64,000 bases of DNA from Brytella acorum. GTDB taxonomy: Bacteria; Pseudomonadota; Alphaproteobacteria; Acetobacterales; Acetobacteraceae. The notes under the pieces were generated by a model that saw only the letters and a program-made list of their open reading frames with translations, made no database searches and had not been told where the DNA came from. The position numbers and the translations under genes were made by a program. Shown here one piece after another: positions 29,464 to 39,049 of this stretch (positions are counted from its first letter, which is position 1; each line of letters opens with the position of its first letter). Location of the stretch: assembly GCF_029309905.1 (NCBI RefSeq), contig NZ_JARBJP010000001.1:680454-744453 (forward strand), given 5' to 3'.

Positions 29464-29627
29464 GGTCATCATTATATGGTGGTCACATCTCGGCATGGAA
29501 GAGGCTGATGGTGTGAATGTCAGACGCATCTCTACAGTCTTTTAACAAACTTCTGCCACAAGCTTGTGGACGATAGGTTCAGGCTCTGCCTATCCTGAGC
29601 CAGCGTATCAACGATGAGGACGCCTCC

Positions 29628-30719
29628 GTGAACAATAGTCCGACACGTCGCTTTTCTTCCACCCGACGGAAGATGTGGGCGAAATTGGCTCTTGCAGGGC
29701 TCGCTGTCGGCGTGGTGGCGGAAGCACGACCGGCAAAGGCGCAGTATGTGGGGCATGTCAGTGCCATGGTGCTGGATGCGAATACGGGTACGGTTCTGGC
29801 GCAGAGCGACCCGGATCTTCAGCGTTATCCCGCCTCCCTCACAAAATTGATGACGCTGTATCTCGCATTCAAGTCACTCAAGGCGGGTCAGATGACGCTG
29901 GACAGCGCCATTCCCGTATCTATTCATGCCGCCTCTATGGCGCCGTCCAAGCTCGGTCTCGTGCCCGGCACCCAGTTCACCGTCGAACAGGCCATTCTGG
30001 CTCTCGTGACGAAATCCGCCAACGATGCGGCCTGTGCGCTGGGTGAATATCTCGGTGGTGGTGACGAAGTTCGATTCGCAAACATCATGACGCAACAGGC
30101 GCGCGCCATGGGTATGTCCAATACGACGTTCCGCAATGCATCCGGTCTGCCGGACCCCGAGCAGGTGACCACGGCACGTGATCTTGCGATGTTGACGCAG
30201 CATCTGGTGGCGGAGTTCCCAGAGTACTACCACTATTTCTCCGTTCCCGCCTTCTACTTCCATCGTCGCCTGGTGCCGAACCATGACCCGATGCTCAAGA
30301 CCTATGCGGGCGCGGACGGCCTGAAGACGGGTTATACCGACCTGGCAGGCCATAATCTGGTGACTTCCGCGGCGCGGGGCAATGTTCGACTGATCGGTGT
30401 CGTGCTCGGTTCCCGGTCCAATCCCCAACGCAGCCAGATCATGACGGCCCTTCTCGATAAGGGTTTCGCCGATGAAGGCGTCGCTCCGATGGCGCCGCTC
30501 GTGCAGGTCATGGCGCGCAACAGCGTGGTGCATCGCCGCGTCATCCACCATGTCCCCGTCGCGCCCGATGCGGCTGTGGAGGTGGCCGAAGCTCCGACGG
30601 GTGGGCGTGCCTTTCGTCCTGTCACGCATGGCCACCACCATACCGTCGCACATCTGCGCCTCGTCTCGGCCAAGCATGTCGTGACCCGGAAAAAGAAGCC
30701 GTCTCACCGGCGCGGCTGA
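29628..30719 (+). CDS. dacC: D-alanyl-D-alanine carboxypeptidase (PBP5/6 type)
   Basis: The 363-residue penicillin-binding protein trims the terminal D-Ala of peptidoglycan stem peptides in the periplasm. After an N-terminal signal sequence (cleavage near AKA|QY), the three active-site motifs are in place: S70-LTK, SAN near residue 129, and KTG near 232. The C-terminus is Ala/His/Arg-rich and shorter than the second domain of E. coli PBP5, with no clear amphipathic anchor helix. GTG start with GAGGA upstream. Confidence 0.9.
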   Translation: MNNSPTRRFSSTRRKMWAKLALAGLAVGVVAEARPAKAQYVGHVSAMVLDANTGTVLAQSDPDLQRYPASLTKLMTLYLAFKSLKAGQMTLDSAIPVSIHAASMAPSKLGLVPGTQFTVEQAILALVTKSANDAACALGEYLGGGDEVRFANIMTQQARAMGMSNTTFRNASGLPDPEQVTTARDLAMLTQHLVAEFPEYYHYFSVPAFYFHRRLVPNHDPMLKTYAGADGLKTGYTDLAGHNLVTSAARGNVRLIGVVLGSRSNPQRSQIMTALLDKGFADEGVAPMAPLVQVMARNSVVHRRVIHHVPVAPDAAVEVAEAPTGGRAFRPVTHGHHHTVAHLRLVSAKHVVTRKKKPSHRRG

Positions 30720-30865
30720 ATCGCGTCTTTCATTCCGCCGTTCCCGTCTTTGCGTTGCGGCATGTCCATCCGGCCTTGCTCCCGGAGCCGTGAAGACGCA
30801 TGTTGCACGGGCGATTTCCGGGGTGACGTTCATGCCGCCCCTGAGCATGGATGAAAGGGAAGACG

Positions 30866-31672
30866 ATGGACGCGGAGACGGGGGAACGTGGAATTGTTCT
30901 ATATGAAAAGGACGATTTCGCTTCGCTTCACGCCGCAGGCAGGCTTGCGGCCGCGACGTTGGACATGCTGACCCCCCATGTGCTGCCCGGCGTCACAACG
31001 GACGAACTCAACGCTATCGTGCATGAATACACGCTCACGAACGGCGGAACACCGGCGCCGCTGAATTATCGTGGTTATCCCAAGTCATGCTGCATTTCGA
31101 TCAATCACGTCGTCTGTCATGGTATTCCGAGTGAGCGGAAACTCATGGAGGGAGACATCGTCAATATCGATGTCACCAGTATTCTGGATGGCTGGTATGG
31201 CGATACGTCCCGAATGTTCTGCGTGGGGCAGGTGCCCAAAAAGGCGCAGATTCTGGTCGACACGACCTATGAAGCCCTGATGCTCGGTATCGCCGAGGTC
31301 AAGCCCGGGAAGACACTGGGCGATGTCGGCCATGCCATCCAGAGTTATGCGGAGGCGCGTCGATTTTCCATCGTGCGCGATTTCTGCGGACATGGCATTG
31401 GTCGAGAGTTTCACTCGGCTCCCAACGTCCTGCATTATGGCCGCCCGGGGCAGGGCGTCGTTCTGCGCGAGGGTATGGTGTTCACCATCGAACCCATGCT
31501 GAATATTGGTCGTTCCGACGTGAAAATCCTGGATGACGGGTGGACAGCGGTGACGCGTGACCGCTCATTATCGGCGCAGTTCGAGCACATGATCGGTGTC
31601 ACCGAAAGCGGCTGTGAAATCTTCACGCTCTCCCCTGCCGGTTACACGAAGCCGCCATATGGCGGTTCCTGA
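30866..31672 (+). CDS. map: Methionine aminopeptidase, type I
   Basis: The 268-residue metalloenzyme removes initiator methionine. The metal ligands lie in NIDVTSILDGWYGDTSR (two Asp), CGHGIGREFH (His), and FTIEPM (Glu), with the final Glu in QFEHMIGVTE. ATG 30866 is preferred to 30851 because AAGGGA precedes it by 6 nt. It precedes the SRP RNA gene; no start-site overlap with neighbours. Confidence 0.95.
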   Translation: MDAETGERGIVLYEKDDFASLHAAGRLAAATLDMLTPHVLPGVTTDELNAIVHEYTLTNGGTPAPLNYRGYPKSCCISINHVVCHGIPSERKLMEGDIVNIDVTSILDGWYGDTSRMFCVGQVPKKAQILVDTTYEALMLGIAEVKPGKTLGDVGHAIQSYAEARRFSIVRDFCGHGIGREFHSAPNVLHYGRPGQGVVLREGMVFTIEPMLNIGRSDVKILDDGWTAVTRDRSLSAQFEHMIGVTESGCEIFTLSPAGYTKPPYGGS

Positions 31673-31807
31673 GGCTGGTTTTTGCGGCCATGCGGTCAGG
31701 GATACGGCGGGGAATGCATGATGAATCGCGTATCTGCGAACGAAAGTCGGAAGGATAGGCGATTTGCCCTCTTGCCATCCATGGGTGGAATGGTGTTTAC
31801 GGGCCGC

Positions 31808-31905
31808 GGGAGATCGGCCACGGACGAGCATCTTGCGAACCCGGTCAGGTCCGGAAGGAAGCAGCCGCAGTGAGTTTCGCTCGGGTTGTGCGTCCGGTCT
31901 CTCAC
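31808..31905 (+). ncRNA. ffs: Bacterial SRP RNA (4.5S)
   Basis: The invariant domain IV core GGTCAGGTCCGGAAGGAAGC starts at 31843 and continues into the A-rich side of the internal loop. Flanking segments pair to close the rod: GAGA and CGGACG on the left with CGTCCG and TCTC on the right, giving about 98 nt. The ends are approximate. The RNA binds Ffh for membrane targeting. Its place just ahead of dnaX-ybaB-recR is the common alphaproteobacterial arrangement. Confidence 0.92.
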
Positions 31906-31939
31906 CGAACCCTTACAATGTCATCGGCTCTGACGTGAG

Positions 31940-34012
31940 ATGAGCGATCACTCGCACGAAGACGACGATCTGCCGGTTCCTCCGCTTTCGGATGGCGGCT
32001 TTTTCGATAGCCCGCCGCCGCCGGTGACGGCGTCTCCCGCCACGGTGCCCTACAGGGTTCTGGCCCGGAAATATCGTCCTACCACGCTCGACGATCTGAT
32101 CGGTCAGGACGCGACGGTTCGGATTCTGCGCCGCGCCTTCGAACTGGGTCGGGTTGCTCATGCTTTCATGCTCACGGGCGTACGCGGTGTTGGCAAAACC
32201 ACGACCGCGCGTATCATTGCCCGCGGTCTGAACTGCGTCGGACCTGACGGACAGGGCGGCCCTACGGCCGATCCCTGTGGCGTGTGCCCGAACTGCGTCG
32301 CGATTCTCGCGGACCGTCACCCTGACGTGCTGGAGATGGACGCGGCCTCGCGCACGGGCGTCGATGACGTGCGCGAGATTATCGAGGCCACGCGCTTCCG
32401 TCCCATGCAGGCGCGCATGAAGGTCTTCATCATCGACGAGGTCCACATGCTGTCGCGCAACGCGTTCAATGCGTTGCTCAAGACGCTCGAGGAGCCCCCA
32501 TCCCAGGTCACGTTCATTTTCGCGACGACGGAACTGCGGAAAGTTCCGGTCACCGTGCTGTCACGCTGCCAGCGCTTCGATCTAAGGCGCGTCCCGCAGG
32601 ATATGCTGGCCGCCCATTTCGGAAAGATCGCCGAAAAGGAAGGCGTGCGTTTTTCCGATGACGCGCTGTCCCTGCTCGCGCGGGCCGCCGATGGCTCGGT
32701 TCGTGACGGGCTCTCCCTGCTCGATCAGGCGATTGCTCAGGGTGAAGGGGCCGGGGGCGAACATCACGGGACCGTCGAAGCGCCGCTTGTCGCCGATATG
32801 CTCGGGCTTGCGGACCGCGGCATGGTTTTCGATCTGTTCGAGACGGTCATGGCCGGAAAGGCCGGGGACGCCCTTGAAATCAGCGCTCAGGCCTATGCGC
32901 GCGGCGCGGATCTCGGGGTTCTGCTTACCGATCTACTGGAACTGATCCATACCGTATCGCGGTTGAAAGCCATACCCGCGCTCCGGGAAAGTCGGGAACT
33001 GCCGGAAGCGGAGCGATTACGGGGCGGCGCTTTCGCCGACAGCCTCGGGGTGGCGGCGCTGGGACGCGCATGGCAGATCCTGCTCAAAGGGATTTCCGAA
33101 GTCGAGGCGGCGCCGGACCGGCGGAGCGCGGCGGAGATGATTCTGATCCGACTCTGCCATGCGAGCACTCTTCCCACACCGGAACAACTCGTGCGTCGTC
33201 TCAGCCAGTCTCCCGCGCAGGCTGGCGCTCCCACCAGCCCGTCCGGCGGCGGCGGGACGGTTGCCATGAGTGCCGCGATGACGTCCTCCATCCAGTCGTC
33301 ACCAGTACAGTCATCGTCCAACAGCGGGGGGGGCGACGAGCCTCGTGCACGGTTGAGGCTCATCGCCAATGGTGGCGTGGCCGTGGAGTCCGGCGATGTC
33401 TTCCCGACGCCCGAGCCTGAATTGCGGGAGCCTCGACCCAGTGATGTCGTGCTTCTTCATGCGGAGGCGACGACAGGCGCTGGCGAGGACGAGCGCCTGT
33501 CGCCGCCGCGTTCGTGGCGGGAAATGACGGCGTTTGTCTCAAGGATGCGCGAGCCGATGCTGCATGGATTGCTTCGCAGCGGGGCGCATCTTGTGCGGTT
33601 CGCGCCGCCCGAGGTGGAATTGCGTCTTCAGGACGATCTCCCGCCACGCACCGATGCGCGGCTTCAGGCGCTGCTCGACAATGTTTTTCCGGGCGCTTTC
33701 CGGATCAGCCTCTCCCGGGCCGAAGGGGAGCCGACGCTGGACGAGCAGGGCGCCGAGATCATTGCGCTGCGTCGCGCGGAGGTGCGTGACCAGCCGCTCG
33801 TCAGGGCGATCCTGGCCGTTTTTCCGGACGCGGTGGTCGGCGAACCACGGGATCCGACCCTGGACGACTACGGTTTACCGCCGGAAGAGCATGATGAAGT
33901 CGTGACCCTCGGTGGGGGTGACGATGTGCCCGACCTTGAATTTTCTCCGCTCGATGCGGATTTTCTGAACGAAGATGATATGCGCGGTGGCGATTTCGCC
34001 GGGCGCGCGTGA
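31940..34012 (+). CDS. dnaX: DNA polymerase III subunits gamma/tau
   Basis: The 690-residue clamp-loader ATPase has Walker [10 protein letters not shown] near residue 79, a four-Cys zinc module (CGVCPNC), Walker B DEVHMLS near 168 and the sensor ATTELRKVP. Domain III ends near residue 400. The rest is the tau part, with a low-complexity linker and the C-terminal domain binding the polymerase alpha subunit. A run of eight G at 33326-33333 lies in the linker, where a slip would yield a gamma-sized product. Confidence 0.95.
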   Translation: MSDHSHEDDDLPVPPLSDGGFFDSPPPPVTASPATVPYRVLARKYRPTTLDDLIGQDATVRILRRAFELGRVAHAFMLTGVRGVGKTTTARIIARGLNCVGPDGQGGPTADPCGVCPNCVAILADRHPDVLEMDAASRTGVDDVREIIEATRFRPMQARMKVFIIDEVHMLSRNAFNALLKTLEEPPSQVTFIFATTELRKVPVTVLSRCQRFDLRRVPQDMLAAHFGKIAEKEGVRFSDDALSLLARAADGSVRDGLSLLDQAIAQGEGAGGEHHGTVEAPLVADMLGLADRGMVFDLFETVMAGKAGDALEISAQAYARGADLGVLLTDLLELIHTVSRLKAIPALRESRELPEAERLRGGAFADSLGVAALGRAWQILLKGISEVEAAPDRRSAAEMILIRLCHASTLPTPEQLVRRLSQSPAQAGAPTSPSGGGGTVAMSAAMTSSIQSSPVQSSSNSGGGDEPRARLRLIANGGVAVESGDVFPTPEPELREPRPSDVVLLHAEATTGAGEDERLSPPRSWREMTAFVSRMREPMLHGLLRSGAHLVRFAPPEVELRLQDDLPPRTDARLQALLDNVFPGAFRISLSRAEGEPTLDEQGAEIIALRRAEVRDQPLVRAILAVFPDAVVGEPRDPTLDDYGLPPEEHDEVVTLGGGDDVPDLEFSPLDADFLNEDDMRGGDFAGRA

Positions 34013-34025
34013 TGGAGACGATAGA

Positions 34026-34349
34026 GTGAAAAATCTTGCTGGATTGATGAAGCAGGCCTCCCAGATGCAGGCTCGCATGGAAGAAGTGCAGACCAGCCTG
34101 GCGAACCTTACGGTCGAGGGACAGTCCGGGGCGGGGCTGGTGAAAATTGCCCTGAGCGGCAAAGGTGAAATGCGCTCCGTCACGATCGACCCCAAACTCG
34201 CCGAACCCGGCGAGGTCGAAATGCTTCAGGACCTGATTCTGGCCGCTTTTGCCGACGCACGCGTGAAGTCCGAGGCCGCGGCGGCCGAGGAAATGCGCAA
34301 GGTCACTGGTGGACTTGATCTGCCGGCTGGCCTGAAGCTGCCGTTCTGA
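34026..34349 (+). CDS. YbaB/EbfC nucleoid-associated protein
   Basis: The 107-residue protein forms DNA-binding dimers. The typical pattern is present: [16 protein letters not shown], a GAGLVKI strand and [10 protein letters not shown] near the end. GTG 34026 is chosen because GGAG lies 8 nt upstream and the N-terminus matches the family; the frame extends further into dnaX but without an aligned N-terminus. It lies between dnaX and recR, its standard position. Confidence 0.94.
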   Translation: MKNLAGLMKQASQMQARMEEVQTSLANLTVEGQSGAGLVKIALSGKGEMRSVTIDPKLAEPGEVEMLQDLILAAFADARVKSEAAAAEEMRKVTGGLDLPAGLKLPF

Positions 34350-34359
34350 AGGCTCTTTC

Positions 34360-34962
34360 ATGACGCTGACGGCTGGAGGCGATATCGAGCGGCTGGTCCG
34401 TCTGCTGTCTCGCCTGCCCGGCATGGGACCGCGTTCGGCGCGCAGGGCCGCGCTGGCGCTGCTGACGCAACCACAGGCGCGACTTGTGCCGCTTGCCCAC
34501 GCAATGGAGGCGGCGGCGCGGAACGTGCGCACATGCTCCGTCTGCGGCACCCTAGATAGTCATGATCCCTGCGCGATCTGCGCGGACCCGCAACGCGACC
34601 ACGGTCTGGTATGCGTCGTGGAGACCGTCGGCGATCTCTGGGCGCTGGAACGGGCCGTGATCCATCGCGGCGTCTATCAGGTGTTGGGAGGCACATTGTC
34701 GGCATTATCCGGTCGCGGCCCCGACGATCTCAATACGCGTTCACTTTTCGAGCGCGTCCGGTCGGGAGAGGTGCGGGAAGTCATTCTCGCCCTCGGTGCG
34801 ACGGTGGAAGGGGCTACGACAGCCCATTGGTTGCACGAGCGGCTTGCACCGACGGGCGTCGCGGTGACGCGCGTCGGACATGGCGTGCCGATCGGCGGGT
34901 CGCTCGACGTGCTCGATGACGGCACGCTCGCAGCCGCCCTGTCGGCGCGCCGGCCCGCATGA
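34360..34962 (+). CDS. recR: Recombination protein RecR
   Basis: The 200-residue protein works with RecO and RecF in gap repair. It shows the helix-hairpin-helix N-terminus (LSRLPGMGPRSARRAAL), a Cys4 zinc finger (CSVCGTLDSHDPCAIC) and the Toprim domain (VCVVETVGDLWALE). It follows ybaB by 10 nt and its stop overlaps the next gene by 4 nt. Confidence 0.96.
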   Translation: MTLTAGGDIERLVRLLSRLPGMGPRSARRAALALLTQPQARLVPLAHAMEAAARNVRTCSVCGTLDSHDPCAICADPQRDHGLVCVVETVGDLWALERAVIHRGVYQVLGGTLSALSGRGPDDLNTRSLFERVRSGEVREVILALGATVEGATTAHWLHERLAPTGVAVTRVGHGVPIGGSLDVLDDGTLAAALSARRPA

Positions 34963-35705
34963 GTTTCCTGATCCCCGCCGCAATTCCGCGCGTCGCACTG
35001 GTCACGGGCGGCGCGCGCAGAATCGGGCGGGCGTTGGTGGAGGGGCTGGCGGCGGAGGGATTTGCGGTGGCGATCCACTGTCGGAGCCGCCGGACGGATG
35101 CTGAAGCGCTGCTGACCGCGATCGGAGGACATGGCTGCGTTCTCGAAGCCGACCTCGCCGATGAGGACAGCGTGACGGCCCTCTTGGGGCGGGCGACGGC
35201 CGCGCTGGGCGCCGTCGGCGTGCTCGTCAACAATGCATCTGTGTTCGAACGCGATGAGTGGAGCGATGCGACGCGGAACTCCTGGGATCGGCATATCGAA
35301 CCGAACCTGCGCGCGCCTTTCGTCCTGATGCAGGCTTTCGCACGACAACTGCCGCAGGATGCGCAGGGCGCCATCATCAATCTGCTGGACCAGCGTGTCT
35401 GGAACCTGACGCCGCATTTCGTCAGCTACACGGTCTCGAAGTCTGCCTTATGGACCTTGACGCAAACCATGGCTCTGGCACTTGCGCCGCGCATTCGTGT
35501 CAATGCGATCGGACCGGGACCGGTTCTGCCAGCGACGGGGCAGTCAAGGGAGCAGTTTGACGCAATGTGCGCGCGGACGCCGCTCGGCATCGGCGCCGAT
35601 CCGTCGGAAGTCGTTCGCGCCGCCCTCATGCTGCTCGGCCTGCCCTCGGTGACCGGGCAGATGTTGGCCCTGGATGGAGGTCAGCATCTGGGTTGGCGAG
35701 CATAG
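34959..35705 (+). CDS. SDR oxidoreductase, FolM/pteridine-reductase-like
   Basis: The 248-residue short-chain dehydrogenase has the motif VTGGARRIGRAL, with Arg residues typical of NADPH preference, the NNAS strand, and the catalytic YTVSK near residue 158. The segment DQRVWNLTPHFVSYTVSKSA is characteristic of FolM-type dihydromonapterin/dihydrofolate reductases. The substrate is inferred from this resemblance only. The start overlaps the recR stop, so it is co-expressed with a repair gene for no evident reason. Confidence 0.8.
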   Translation: MSFLIPAAIPRVALVTGGARRIGRALVEGLAAEGFAVAIHCRSRRTDAEALLTAIGGHGCVLEADLADEDSVTALLGRATAALGAVGVLVNNASVFERDEWSDATRNSWDRHIEPNLRAPFVLMQAFARQLPQDAQGAIINLLDQRVWNLTPHFVSYTVSKSALWTLTQTMALALAPRIRVNAIGPGPVLPATGQSREQFDAMCARTPLGIGADPSEVVRAALMLLGLPSVTGQMLALDGGQHLGWRA

Positions 35706-35733
35706 TTGCTATTTGTGAGGGGCTCCTGGGGTC

Positions 35734-36285
35734 TCAGGGCAGGGCGGCTGCCGTATAATCCTCGATCACGAAGGCAATGGGCGCATCGTCGCCTCCCCGG
35801 CGCAGAACGCCCCGATTTCGAAAGACCACGCCTGGGGGGAGATCTTTCTCCTGCGTGTGCAGGGGCTCTCGTCGAAATCCGAGTTCATGCACGGCGCGTC
35901 CGAAGGGGATGTCGCTGTTTTCCAGAACCGCATTCATGGATGATGTCAGGCGAACGGGAACATACCAGTTCCAGGCATTGGACAGGACGATGTTTTCGCA
36001 GTTCAGCGAGACGTGGCGAACCCGCACGCATTCTCCAGCGGAAAGACCGAGGCGTTGTTCGAGATCCTGAACGTGGGGCGCATCGGAGGCCGACATCCTG
36101 ACGGCATGAATCTTCTGGATTCGCCCGCCGGTCAGGGCGATGCAGCGTTGATCGAGAACGGCGGTGGCGCTCGGTTGCGCGGCCAGTTGCTGACGTAAGG
36201 CTGATACACGATCCATCTGGCAGCCTGATGTCATGAGGAGCAGTGCTGCATAAAGAAACGGCCGCGTGACGCGGCCGTTTCCCAC
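35734..36285 (-). CDS. Chorismate-lyase (UbiC)-like protein, possibly a lipoprotein
   Basis: The C-terminal 80 residues follow the chorismate-lyase/UTRA fold pattern: NWYVPVRLTSSMNAVLENSD, IPFGRAVHELGF and a final VIEDY. The N-terminus is unclear. A GTG at 36285 gives 183 residues with a hydrophobic stretch ending in LLMTSGC, like a lipoprotein signal but with a poor lipobox. However, this start lies 5' of the terminator hairpin of the upstream gene. ATG 36216 gives a 160-residue cytosolic form. Catalytic activity in ubiquinone synthesis is possible but unproven. Confidence 0.6.
   Translation of the reverse strand: MGNGRVTRPFLYAALLLMTSGCQMDRVSALRQQLAAQPSATAVLDQRCIALTGGRIQKIHAVRMSASDAPHVQDLEQRLGLSAGECVRVRHVSLNCENIVLSNAWNWYVPVRLTSSMNAVLENSDIPFGRAVHELGFRREPLHTQEKDLPPGVVFRNRGVLRRGGDDAPIAFVIEDYTAAALP
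36255..36281 (-). terminator. Terminator hairpin after the zinc-ribbon gene
   Basis: A perfect 11-bp stem (36255-36265 with 36271-36281), loop GTGAC, is followed on the minus strand by TTTCTTTA. It starts 9 nt after the stop of the TIGR02300 gene and overlaps the possible 5' end of the chorismate-lyase-like gene. Confidence 0.8.
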
Positions 36286-36289
36286 AGGA

Positions 36290-36613
36290 TCAGTTGTCGT
36301 GATCGTCGTTGTCAGTCGAGACTTCAATATCCGCGCTGAGATCGTCGTCATCGTCGTCCAGATCTTCGCTGTCTTCCAGCACGTCATCGGCGGCGTCCTC
36401 GTCCGTATCGAGGTCGACGTCTTCTTCGTTCTCGTCGGGCTTGGCAGGTTTCGACTGATCTTCAGAGACTTCCGCGATGCGCTTGGGCCGAAGCAGGTCG
36501 CTGGGCTGTTCAGCGCCGCATTTCGGGCAGACCGCCGGAACGCGGTTCAAGTCGTAAAAGCGTGCGCCACACGAGACGCAGACGCGTTTCAAGCCGAGTT
36601 CTGGTTGTGCCAT
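36290..36613 (-). CDS. TIGR02300-family zinc-ribbon protein
   Basis: This 107-residue protein starts with MAQPELGLKRVC and a zinc ribbon of two pairs (CVSCGARFYDLNR and CPKCG), the hallmark of the TIGR02300 family found in Alphaproteobacteria. The last 50 residues are almost only Asp and Glu, which suggests binding of basic proteins or metal. Function is unknown. ATG 36613 matches the family N-terminus; the longer frame to 36706 does not. Confidence 0.85.
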   Translation of the reverse strand: MAQPELGLKRVCVSCGARFYDLNRVPAVCPKCGAEQPSDLLRPKRIAEVSEDQSKPAKPDENEEDVDLDTDEDAADDVLEDSEDLDDDDDDLSADIEVSTDNDDHDN

Positions 36614-36813
36614 GAGTTTCGCCTGTCGATCCTGAACCGGGGTAAGAATAAAAACGGCATGCGCCGTAAGGGACGCGCCCATGCCAGCTTGCGGGCCCCG
36701 TGTCAAACATCGTCGGCCAAATCCGGCTCCGGATCGCCCCGTTCCCCGGCTTTTAAGTGCCTTATCGATAATCGTCGATGTGTAGTGATTGACACTGACT
36801 GGCGCCGCGCGGA

Positions 36814-38193
36814 ATGAACGTGGTCATGCAACGAATCGCCGAAACGTCCATCCGTCCTCTCGTCGTGAACCGTGCGCCTGGCCCTTTGCGGGGCAGGCTT
36901 GCCGTGCCTGGCGACAAATCCATTAGTCACCGCGCCCTGATGTTCGCATCGCTTGCGGCGGGAACGACCCGTATCCGTGGTCTTCTGGAGGGCGAGGACG
37001 TCCTTCGCACGGCTTCAGCCATGCGGGCTCTTGGCGCTGAAATCACCCGTGACGGGCGCGACTGGGTCGTGACGAGTCCCGGTGCGCGCGGACTGCATGA
37101 GCCCGAAGACGTGCTGGATATGGGCAATTCGGGGACGGCCGCGCGGCTGCTTGCCGGTATTCTTTCGAGTCTGCCGTTCACAAGCTTCATGACAGGGGAT
37201 GCCAGTCTGCGAAGCCGCCCCATGCGGCGCGTGACCGTGCCGCTGGCCCAGAATGGCGCTGTTTTCGCGACCCGCTCCGGCGAACGTCTTCCGATGGCCG
37301 TGATTGGGTGCGTGAGCGCCGTTCCGCTGAACTATCGTCTGCCGGTTGCATCGGCACAGGTAAAGTCGGCGGTTCTTCTTGCGGGTCTGAACGCCCATGG
37401 CGAGACGCGCGTGGAAGAACCGGTCGCGACGCGAGACCATACGGAAAACATGCTCCGGCACTTCGGCGTTCCTGTATCCGTGATGGAAAATGCGGAAAAG
37501 GGGCGTGTCATAACCCTCAGGGGACCTGCGGTTCTCAAAGCCAGAGACGTGGTGGTTCCGGGCGATCCGTCCTCGGCGTCTTTCCCGATCGTCGCGGCTC
37601 TCCTGGTGCCGGGGTCGGATGTCATGATCGAAGGGGTGGGGCTCAATGCCTCGCGGACGGGCCTGTTTCTGACGCTCAGGGAGATGGGGGCCGATCTCGT
37701 CATCGGGAATGAACGTGTCGAAGGGGGCGAGCCGGTCGGCGACCTTCATATCCGCGCGAGCGTCCTGAAAGGCGTGGAGGTTCCGCCTGAACGCGCGCCC
37801 TCCATGATCGACGAATATCCCGTTCTGGCCGTCGCCTGTGCGATGGCGCAGGGATCTTCCCGCCTCAAGGGACTGGAAGAGCTTCGTGTCAAGGAGAGCG
37901 ATCGTCTTGCCGCTACGGTGGCTCTGCTGGAGGCCAACGGCGTTTCGGTCCGCGTGGCTGGTGATGATATGATCGTGGCCGGGCGAACGGACGGTCAGAT
38001 GCTCGGGGGCGGTACGGTCGAGACGCGGATGGATCATCGTCTGGCGATGAGTGCGATCGTCTTCGGCCTGGCGGGAGATCGACCGGTCTATGTCGACGAT
38101 ACGGCTTTCATCGAAACAAGTTTCCCGGGTTTCGTGGCGCTGATGGACAGTCTCGGAGCCGGCATCGCGGATGATGGAAGCACGAACGGATGA
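36814..38193 (+). CDS. aroA: 3-phosphoshikimate 1-carboxyvinyltransferase (EPSP synthase)
   Basis: The 459-residue shikimate-pathway enzyme joins shikimate-3-phosphate and PEP. Motifs are PGDKSISHRALMFA near residue 32, GNSGTAARLL near 107 and the late RVKESDR. The start is uncertain within about 15 codons (ATG also at 36829). The gene opens the conserved order aroA-cmk-rpsA, with a 4-nt overlap into cmk. Confidence 0.96.
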   Translation: MNVVMQRIAETSIRPLVVNRAPGPLRGRLAVPGDKSISHRALMFASLAAGTTRIRGLLEGEDVLRTASAMRALGAEITRDGRDWVVTSPGARGLHEPEDVLDMGNSGTAARLLAGILSSLPFTSFMTGDASLRSRPMRRVTVPLAQNGAVFATRSGERLPMAVIGCVSAVPLNYRLPVASAQVKSAVLLAGLNAHGETRVEEPVATRDHTENMLRHFGVPVSVMENAEKGRVITLRGPAVLKARDVVVPGDPSSASFPIVAALLVPGSDVMIEGVGLNASRTGLFLTLREMGADLVIGNERVEGGEPVGDLHIRASVLKGVEVPPERAPSMIDEYPVLAVACAMAQGSSRLKGLEELRVKESDRLAATVALLEANGVSVRVAGDDMIVAGRTDGQMLGGGTVETRMDHRLAMSAIVFGLAGDRPVYVDDTAFIETSFPGFVALMDSLGAGIADDGSTNG

Positions 38194-38828
38194 AGACGTT
38201 GATCATCGCGGTCGATGGCCCGGCTGCGGCGGGCAAGGGAACGCTGGCCGCTGCTCTGGCTCGCGCGCTCGGGCTTCCTCATCTCGATACGGGTCTGCTT
38301 TATCGGGCGGTTGCGCGGCAGATGCTGCTGCGCGGCATGGACCCGCAGGTGGACGCGGGGGATGCCGTGGCTCTGGCTCTTCAACCCGCTGATCTTGCAC
38401 GCGACGATCTGCGTGTTCCTGAAATCGATCGTGCGGCCAGCGCGGTTGCTACGCAGCCGGGGGTGCGCGCCGCTCTTCTTCAGCGCCAGCGGGATTTCGC
38501 CGTGGCCACGGGCGCGGTTATCGACGGTCGGGATATCGGAACGGTCGTCTTCCCGGATGCGACGGTGAAGCTCTTCGTCACGGCGAGCGCACGGACCCGG
38601 GCGTTGCGGCGTCATCTTCAGCTGCATGATGGTCAGATGCCGGATGGAGCGACGCTCGAACGTCTTGTCGAAGACATCGTGGCGCGTGACACGAAGGATG
38701 CGAATCGCGCGCTATCGCCGCTGAAATGCGCGGAAGACGCGGTGGTGCTCGAGACGGACGACTTCGACAGCCGCCAGGTTCTGGATCGCGCTCTGGATAT
38801 TATCCACAGACGGCATCGCGCCGGCTGA
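38190..38828 (+). CDS. cmk: Cytidylate kinase
   Basis: The 212-residue kinase phosphorylates CMP and dCMP. The P-loop reads DGPAAAGKGTLA near residue 10, followed by LDTGLLYRAVA and GRDIGTVVFPDA. Its ATG overlaps the aroA stop, and rpsA follows after a 221-nt leader. Confidence 0.96.
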   Translation: MKTLIIAVDGPAAAGKGTLAAALARALGLPHLDTGLLYRAVARQMLLRGMDPQVDAGDAVALALQPADLARDDLRVPEIDRAASAVATQPGVRAALLQRQRDFAVATGAVIDGRDIGTVVFPDATVKLFVTASARTRALRRHLQLHDGQMPDGATLERLVEDIVARDTKDANRALSPLKCAEDAVVLETDDFDSRQVLDRALDIIHRRHRAG

Positions 38829-39007
38829 CGGTCACAAAATCCGATATTCCGCGCGGTTTTAGTTGACACGGGACTATAGGCGGGTGTCTGTGCCCGTCAA
38901 CGCGCCCGAGCGCGGTGCCTGTCCGTGGGGCAGGTCAGTATCCACAGGCTGGCGCATCGCGTCGGCACGTCGTGTGACCGGGAAGTGGTCATGCGCAGGC
39001 GAGAAAA

Positions 39008-39033
39008 GACCCGGGCATTTTTTCTGCCGGGTC
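39008..39033 (+). promoter_or_regulatory. Hairpin in the rpsA leader
   Basis: GACCCGG at 39008-39014 pairs with CCGGGTC at 39027-39033, with a T-rich loop. It stands right before the AGGA (39034-39037) used by rpsA, so it could control access of ribosomes to the S1 message. Autoregulation of S1 is known in E. coli through a structured leader; here it is inferred. A TTGACA at 38863 may mark the promoter. Confidence 0.4.
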
Positions 39034-39049
39034 AGGATTACAGAAACAC

